DNA from: Pseudovibrio sp. JCM 19062
GTDB lineage: Bacteria > Pseudomonadota > Alphaproteobacteria > Rhizobiales > Stappiaceae
Assembly: GCA_001310715.1 (NCBI GenBank)
Contig: BAXV01000007.1
Location: 43,337 to 107,336, forward strand
Length of the DNA: 64,000 bases
Reading direction: 5' to 3'
Positions 59,931 through 64,000 of this stretch are shown in pieces. Under the pieces are notes generated by a model. It made no database searches. It was not told where the DNA came from and saw nothing but the letters and a program-made list of their open reading frames with translations. A program made the translations under genes and the position numbers. How positions within the stretch are numbered: position 1 is the stretch's first letter; every line of letters begins with the position of its first letter.

Positions 59931-60562
59931 TCAGCCTTTTTCCAGCATCTCAGGTGCGAGTGTTTCCTTGTAGGCTGGAATTTGCGCAACAAAAGCATCG
60001 TGCCAGTGTACCAGCTCCGGGTTTTGCTTGCGCCAGTCCCCGTTTGCACGCAGATCCAGATAGCCTAATGAGCAGGCGAGTGCGATTTGGGCGCAGTCGG
60101 GAACGCCGTTGGTCTGCTGCGGGGTTGGTAGCGGTGAGTCGTTGAAGGCTTTGAGTGTGCGGTCCACTTTGCCTTGCTGACGTTCAATCCAGACTGTGTT
60201 CCAATGTTCTTTGCTGTGATTTCTCATCTCGATCTGAGCTTGAATGGCAGCATCGGTGATACCATCCGCCATGGCCTGTTTGGTCAAAACCGAGATGCGG
60301 GTATCATCTGCTGGAATAATCTTGCCGCCGCCTGCGAGTGTGTCCAACAGCTCAAGTGCGACACGGCTGTCGTAAACGATGTCGCCGTTATCCAGCAGAA
60401 GCGTGGGAACCTTTGCAAGCGGGTTTTGCTCGTATAATGAGCCTTCAGAGGCTCTTGTGTCTGCCCAGTCAACCTTCAATTGATCCTGGAGCCAAGAACG
60501 GCCGCTGCCAACCGAACCTTTCGTCCGTAAGGCGAGGTTGTTGATGTGCGTAGGGTAATCAT
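59931..60562 (-). CDS. Glutathione S-transferase 1, frameshifted
   Basis: Cytosolic GST. Thioredoxin-like N-domain: ATG 60562 gives ITLRTSTTSPYGRKVRLAA, with the S-P-Y-G-R-K active-site Ser/Tyr, PLAKVPTLLLDNGDIVYDSR (cis-Pro and the glutathione-binding D-S); helical C-domain with ISVLTKQAMADGITDAAIQA and CAQIALACSLGYLDLRANGD. One indel near 60490. About 211 residues. It follows a paralogous GST by two bases, forming a tandem pair. Confidence 0.92.
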
Positions 60563-60564
60563 GG

Positions 60565-61182
60565 TTAGGCACCTGGTTCAGGTTTGGTTTTATCGTAAGC
60601 TGGCACGCTGGATGCGAAGTCATCAAGCCATGCGACGGTTTTTGGGTTGGACTTGCGCCATTCGCCAGCAAAGCGGAGATCAAGGTAGCCCAGAGCGCAG
60701 GCAAGGGCGATTTGTGCTGCATCGGGTGAATTGTGCTGGACGGGGGGTAGAGGGTTGTTTTCAAAGGCTGCCAGGGCGCGATCTACCTTCGCCTGCTGAT
60801 AGTCCATCCAGTCCTGATGGACCTTTTCTTCTGGGCGCATGCGTTTTTCATAGACGATCTGGATTGCTGCATCGCTGATGCCGTCGGCGAGTGCCTGCTT
60901 GGTCAGAACCTCAAAGCGCTCGGCACCAGCGGGGATCAGTTTTTCACCGCCTGCCATATAGTCGAGATACTCGGTGATGACGCGGCTGTCGTACAGTACG
61001 TTGCCGTCCTCAAGGATTAGACAGGGGATTTTGCCCAGAGGGTTTTGCTGGCGCAGGGTATCACTGGGATCAAGTGTCTTGGCGGGGTCAACGCTTACTT
61101 TATCTGAGAAGCCCAACACATACAGCGCGAGTTTAATTTTTCTGCCAAACGGAGAAGCGCTGGAGGAACGAAGAGTTTGCAT
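60565..61182 (-). CDS. Glutathione S-transferase 2
   Basis: Intact, about 205 residues. MQTLRSSSASPFGRKIKLAL, PLGKIPCLILEDGNVLYDSR, FEVLTKQALADGISDAAIQI and AAQIALACALGYLDLRFAGE mirror the adjacent GST and show a tandem duplication. Start at ATG 61182 is favoured by AGGTGG; an in-frame GTG is nine bases upstream. Substrate unknown; expected to conjugate or reduce electrophiles and peroxides with glutathione. Confidence 0.93.
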   Translation of the reverse strand: MQTLRSSSASPFGRKIKLALYVLGFSDKVSVDPAKTLDPSDTLRQQNPLGKIPCLILEDGNVLYDSRVITEYLDYMAGGEKLIPAGAERFEVLTKQALADGISDAAIQIVYEKRMRPEEKVHQDWMDYQQAKVDRALAAFENNPLPPVQHNSPDAAQIALACALGYLDLRFAGEWRKSNPKTVAWLDDFASSVPAYDKTKPEPGA

Positions 61183-61343
61183 ATCAGCCACCTGTAAAAC
61201 ACGGGATCATGTTGCTGCGCATTTATATCCGAAAGAGGGAGTTCTTTCGGTGACGCGCTCTGGATGAAATAAGTGGGCGGAACGATATCCGTGTTTCTCC
61301 CATTAATGCAAGTGACTTCGCTCTGATTGTCGTAGAGCAATGG

Positions 61344-61871
61344 CTAGTGGGTGAGCTCCTTCGCAAAACGTTCGACGGCATTCCAATCCGTAAATTCGAT
61401 TGAGAGCGTCGGGTCTGTCGGGCCGTTGGTCATTTTCATGATGAGTTGGATCATCACCCGATCCCACGGCTTGTAGTCTGGGTAGCGAAGAGCACCGGCG
61501 AAAACGACTGCCTTCTTGGGCTGGAACTTTGATCTTTCAAGGAACTTCCTGAGATAGGCGTTGGTCTGCGGGGTGTGTTTTTCGGGTTTTCTGGCCGTTA
61601 GGTTCACCGAGAAGAATGCAGATTGGGCCGCGTTCAGGTCTGCAAGGTTGTGCTTTACGAATTGTCGGACTGGGCGCAAGTGGAAGCCGTATCGGATTGG
61701 AGCGCCGATCAGAATTCGGGCGCTCTGCAAATCACAGGGCAGCGCTTCCAGTCCGGTTGTAAGGGGGAGGGGAATGACCTTTTCGCCCTTCCGCTCAAGA
61801 ACCTCTGAAATCTTGCGGATAATCTTTTGGGTTTGGCCATCATGGCTGGTGTAGGCGAGATAGTGCTTCAT
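61344..61871 (-). CDS. hemG: Menaquinone-dependent protoporphyrinogen IX dehydrogenase-like protein
   Basis: Flavodoxin-fold protein of the HemG type. Intact, about 175 residues. FMN phosphate loop YTSHDGQTQKIIRKI at the start, LIGAPIRYGFHLRPVRQFVK and LNAAQSAFFSVNLTARKPEK typical of HemG, then FAGALRYPDYKPWDRVMIQL and TDWNAVERFA. ATG 61871. It would oxidise protoporphyrinogen IX following HemF (20645-21556). Many alphaproteobacteria use HemJ instead, so a HemG copy is of some note. Confidence 0.88.
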   Translation of the reverse strand: MKHYLAYTSHDGQTQKIIRKISEVLERKGEKVIPLPLTTGLEALPCDLQSARILIGAPIRYGFHLRPVRQFVKHNLADLNAAQSAFFSVNLTARKPEKHTPQTNAYLRKFLERSKFQPKKAVVFAGALRYPDYKPWDRVMIQLIMKMTNGPTDPTLSIEFTDWNAVERFAKELTH

Positions 61872-61983
61872 CAACTGAACCCCGGAGGACTTTGCTGAGA
61901 CCCACTATAGATCCCAGAGGCAAGCCCTCCTAGGAGACATCATGTAGCAACACGCTATGTAAAAATGCCAATAAGGCAAAGGG

Positions 61984-62507
61984 TTAGCGGGGAATGATTT
62001 CCTGCTCCGGGCGCACTGTCCGGCAGTCGCATCATAGACCCGGAACTTGTCAAGGCCATCCAGACAGACTTCGGCACTCCATGACAGGCCGAGGAAACCA
62101 TCATATTGTACCAGAGCGTAGTAGACGCGGTAGCGGGTATCGTCGGTCAGCGTTGCCGTGCCATTGCAATAACGACGGCCCACAGGGCTTGGGCTCCGGA
62201 TCGAGAATCCTGACTCTCGGATGTCTTCGAGGAGCTTGATCCTTCGCCCGTCGTAGTAGCTGCGATAGCACGTGCGACGCGGCGCATGACTGCGCGTTGG
62301 GCCTACGAGAATCACAGGCGGCAGATAGTCGCCGGACCAGCCAAAGTAGACCCTGTCCTCAGGGGCGATCAGGTCCTGATCTTCTATCTGAGGAATGGTG
62401 GCGTCGTAGGATCCGGGAGCGACTGCATCAGCAGAAAATGTGGTTCCGGTGGCAACAACGCTCATTAGAGTTGCAGTCATTAGGGTGAGGATTGATCTCG
62501 CGCGCAT
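61984..62507 (-). CDS. Secreted hypothetical protein, frameshifted at end
   Basis: Signal peptide (MRARSILTLMTATLMSVVAT, cleavage probably near TFSADA), then VYFGWSGDYLPPVILV, RRTCYRSYYDGRRIKLLED, CNGTATLTDDTRYRVYYALV and YDGFLGLSWSAEVCLDGLDK. One indel near 62030; repaired, the protein ends CRTVRPEQEIIPR at TAA 61984, about 174 residues. Cysteines are spaced for disulfides. It resembles small exported proteins common in Hyphomicrobiales; no function known. Confidence 0.68.
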
Positions 62508-62682
62508 TCACACTCTCCACGGAAAGGCTGGCTGGTCCAGAACAGCGTAGGCTGCCTGCAGGAAGCTTATATGCACCAGCCTCTGAGAGGCGCGACGAGA
62601 TACTAAAAGCGCATGAGCTTTGGCCCTGCGCTTCTAGCAATCAGTGATTTGCGGTTTTTGGTCAATCTAAGGTTCTGAGGGG

Positions 62683-63535
62683 TTACTCAGGAATGACCTG
62701 CTCTACATTCCAAGAGGCGTTGGTGCCTGTGTCAGGGTTTTGCAAAGCCACGGCAATGCGGTGTTCATGTCTTTTGCGAGCGTCCAGGGCGGGTTGATCA
62801 CCATCATGCCGCTGGCTTTCATGGGTGCATCTGCACTAACCTTGCCTGCGGACAACTCCATTTTCACAGTGTTGCGGATGCCAGCTTCGTCAAGTTTTGC
62901 AATGAGTTGTCGGACTGCGCGGAAGTCTTTGACTGGATACCAGATGGCGAATGTGCCGGTTGGCCATCTCTTCCAGCCGCGAATGACGCCTTCTGCAACG
63001 CGGGCAAATTCATCTTCTACTTCGAAAGCAGGATCAATGAGGACGACGCCGCGTCTTTCTTTTGGGGGGAGGAAGCTACCCAATGCGAGCCACGCATCCA
63101 GTGCAATTACCTTGATCTTTTTGTCCCCGCCGTAATTGTTTTTCAGCTCTTCAAAATCTTCTGGATGAAGTTCTGTGAGCGTCAGGCGGTCTTGCTTTCT
63201 GGCCAGCATACAGGAAATTTCCGGGGAGCCGGGGTAAAATTGCACGCCGCCGCCGGGGTTGAGATTCTCAACGGTTTCCAGCCAAGGAGCGAGGACTTGC
63301 TTTACCGGTTCAGGAGCAGCAGCGATATGTTCCAGCACTTTGCCAACGCCTTGTTGCCATTCTCCGGTCTTCTGCGCTTCTTCGGATGTCAGGTCATACA
63401 GGCCAATTCCGGCATGGGTGTCCAGTACCCGGTAAGCACCTTCTTTCTTTTGAAGGTGCTTCAAGATGTTGGCGAGGACGACGTGCTTGAGTACATCGCC
63501 GATGTTGCTGCGTGGTAAATGTGCCGGTAATTCAT
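62683..63535 (-). CDS. rlmJ: 23S rRNA (adenine(2030)-N6)-methyltransferase, frameshifted
   Basis: Methylates A2030 of 23S rRNA. ATG 63535 gives MNYRHIYHAGNIGDVLKHVV after restoring a base near 63510; then LKHLQKKEGAYRVLDTHAGIG with the SAM motif, YPGSPEISCMLARKQDRLTL, DAWLALGSFLPPKERRGVVL and the catalytic LIDPAFE (usual form DPPF/Y-E). A second indel near 62730 shortens the end; repaired, it finishes NASWNVEQVIPE at TAA 62683. About 285 residues, family size. Confidence 0.94.
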
Positions 63536-63678
63536 GGTGAGCGCCTGTTGGCCTTTATCGCGCGCTGCTGCAAGGATGGAGTTCTTTAGAGGCGCTATTG
63601 TTAATGGGTTCGTTGTCGGCCTTATAGTCTGATGGCGGGCAGGGGCACAAGGCGCAAAGCGTGGTTAAGCGCCCAAAA

Positions 63679-63705
63679 CTAAAGGCAGCGCAAAGCTGCC
63701 TTTAG
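63679..63705 (-). terminator. Rho-independent terminator of the cold-shock gene
   Basis: CTAAAGGCAGC-GCAAA-GCTGCCTTTAG, perfect 11-bp stem; on the minus strand TTTTGG follows. Lies 28 bases after the csp stop. Confidence 0.85.
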
Positions 63706-63732
63706 CAAATCAACAGTGCCGTTCCAGAAGGA

Positions 63733-64000
63733 TTAGTTCTGGCTTACGCTGTCAAGATCATTGTTCATCTCAGGCTGAGGTTCAGCGCTCTCAGTTTCTG
63801 CTGCTGGACTGTCTTCCAGTCGCAGTTCAACTGCCTTTGGACCTTTGCCCCTGCGATCGGCTCTGTCTCAAAGGAAATTCGCTGACCGCTTTCCAGCGTT
63901 GTCAGGCCGGAACGTTCAACGGCGGAGATGTGGACGAACACGTCGTTATCGCTTCATCTGGCGTGATAAAGCCGAAGCCTTATCCAGTTTGAAGAACTTG
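63733..64000 (-). CDS. Cold-shock domain protein with acidic tail, partial, frameshifted
   Basis: C-terminal part of a CspA-type nucleic-acid-binding protein running off the right edge. The repaired reading holds RNP1-like GFITPDE and RNP2 DVFVHISAVERSGLTTLESG, then QRISFETEP, followed by an unusual acidic tail of about 35 residues (LEDSPAAETESAEPQPEMNN to SVSQN). Indels near 63975, 63945 and 63855. Stop TAA at 63733. Such tailed, possibly double-domain Csp proteins occur in alphaproteobacteria. Confidence 0.88.

Overview
The window looks like chromosomal DNA of an alphaproteobacterium, most likely of the order Hyphomicrobiales (Rhizobiales). The evidence is gene content and order: a MoxR-DUF58-BatA/DUF4159-COG5426 operon, DUF6111-cca-DUF1284, petABC, prs-rplY-pth-ychF, lgt-midA-pgeF, uvrC/pgsA/moaD/moaE, a petP/petR-like regulator pair next to ilvE, and an Omp25-type porin. 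A marine Stappiaceae/Pseudovibrio-like host with moderate GC is a guess from overall character, not proven. I see no prophage, transposase, CRISPR array, tRNA or rRNA.

Layout. 1-2.6 kb: phosphoesterase, Nudix and GNAT genes. 2.7-9.5 kb (minus): four-gene MoxR/vWA-type operon of cell-envelope character. 10.1-14.5 kb (plus): DUF1285, nudL-like, DUF6111, cca, DUF1284, then a Tim44-like secreted protein. 14.7-15.8 kb: divergent ohr/ohrR peroxide switch. 15.9-18 kb: EamA transporter and RecF-like ATPase. 18.2-21.6 kb: fumC, a structured RNA-like leader, DUF2087 gene, hemF. 21.6-23.4 kb: two secreted paralogues and trmL. 23.6-26.3 kb: an attenuator-like leader with a 33-codon ORF, a small membrane protein and an ABC exporter. 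26.7-29.3 kb: petABC (cytochrome bc1). 29.5-32.2 kb: mtnP, apt, bluB, GNAT. 32.3-34 kb: two tandem DeoR-type regulators. 34-42.6 kb (minus): ychF, pth, rplY, prs, lipoprotein, M24 protein, pgeF, midA, lgt. 42.8-45.2 kb (plus): ubiK, ybjN-like, a proC remnant, TetR, csaA. 45.9-48.5 kb (minus): histidine kinase, PetR-like and PetP-like regulators, divergent from ilvE. 49.8-57.7 kb (minus): MFS pump, moaE, moaD, pgsA, a four-gene block (hlyU-like, tdk, HAD, EEP), uvrC. 57.8-64 kb: Ca/Na antiporter, porin, two GSTs, hemG, secreted protein, rlmJ, cold-shock protein running off the right edge.

The most striking property is technical: well over half of the genes, including universally essential ones (prs, pth, ychF, pgsA, lgt, cca), carry one or more single-base indels, mostly deletions. 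Reading on in the next frame restores a normal protein almost every time. This fits uncorrected sequencing or assembly error far better than decay. CDS coordinates given here span the whole repaired gene, so many are not multiples of three. Some indel pairs compensate one another and hide inside apparently intact ORFs.

Genuine biological items worth a second look are: a possible structured RNA with its own promoter before the DUF2087 gene; the leader/terminator/short-ORF arrangement at 23.6-24.0 kb; a truncated, motif-degenerate proC remnant after ybjN; an inserted block splitting uvrC from pgsA-moaDE; and several long inverted repeats and dispersed intergenic palindromes.
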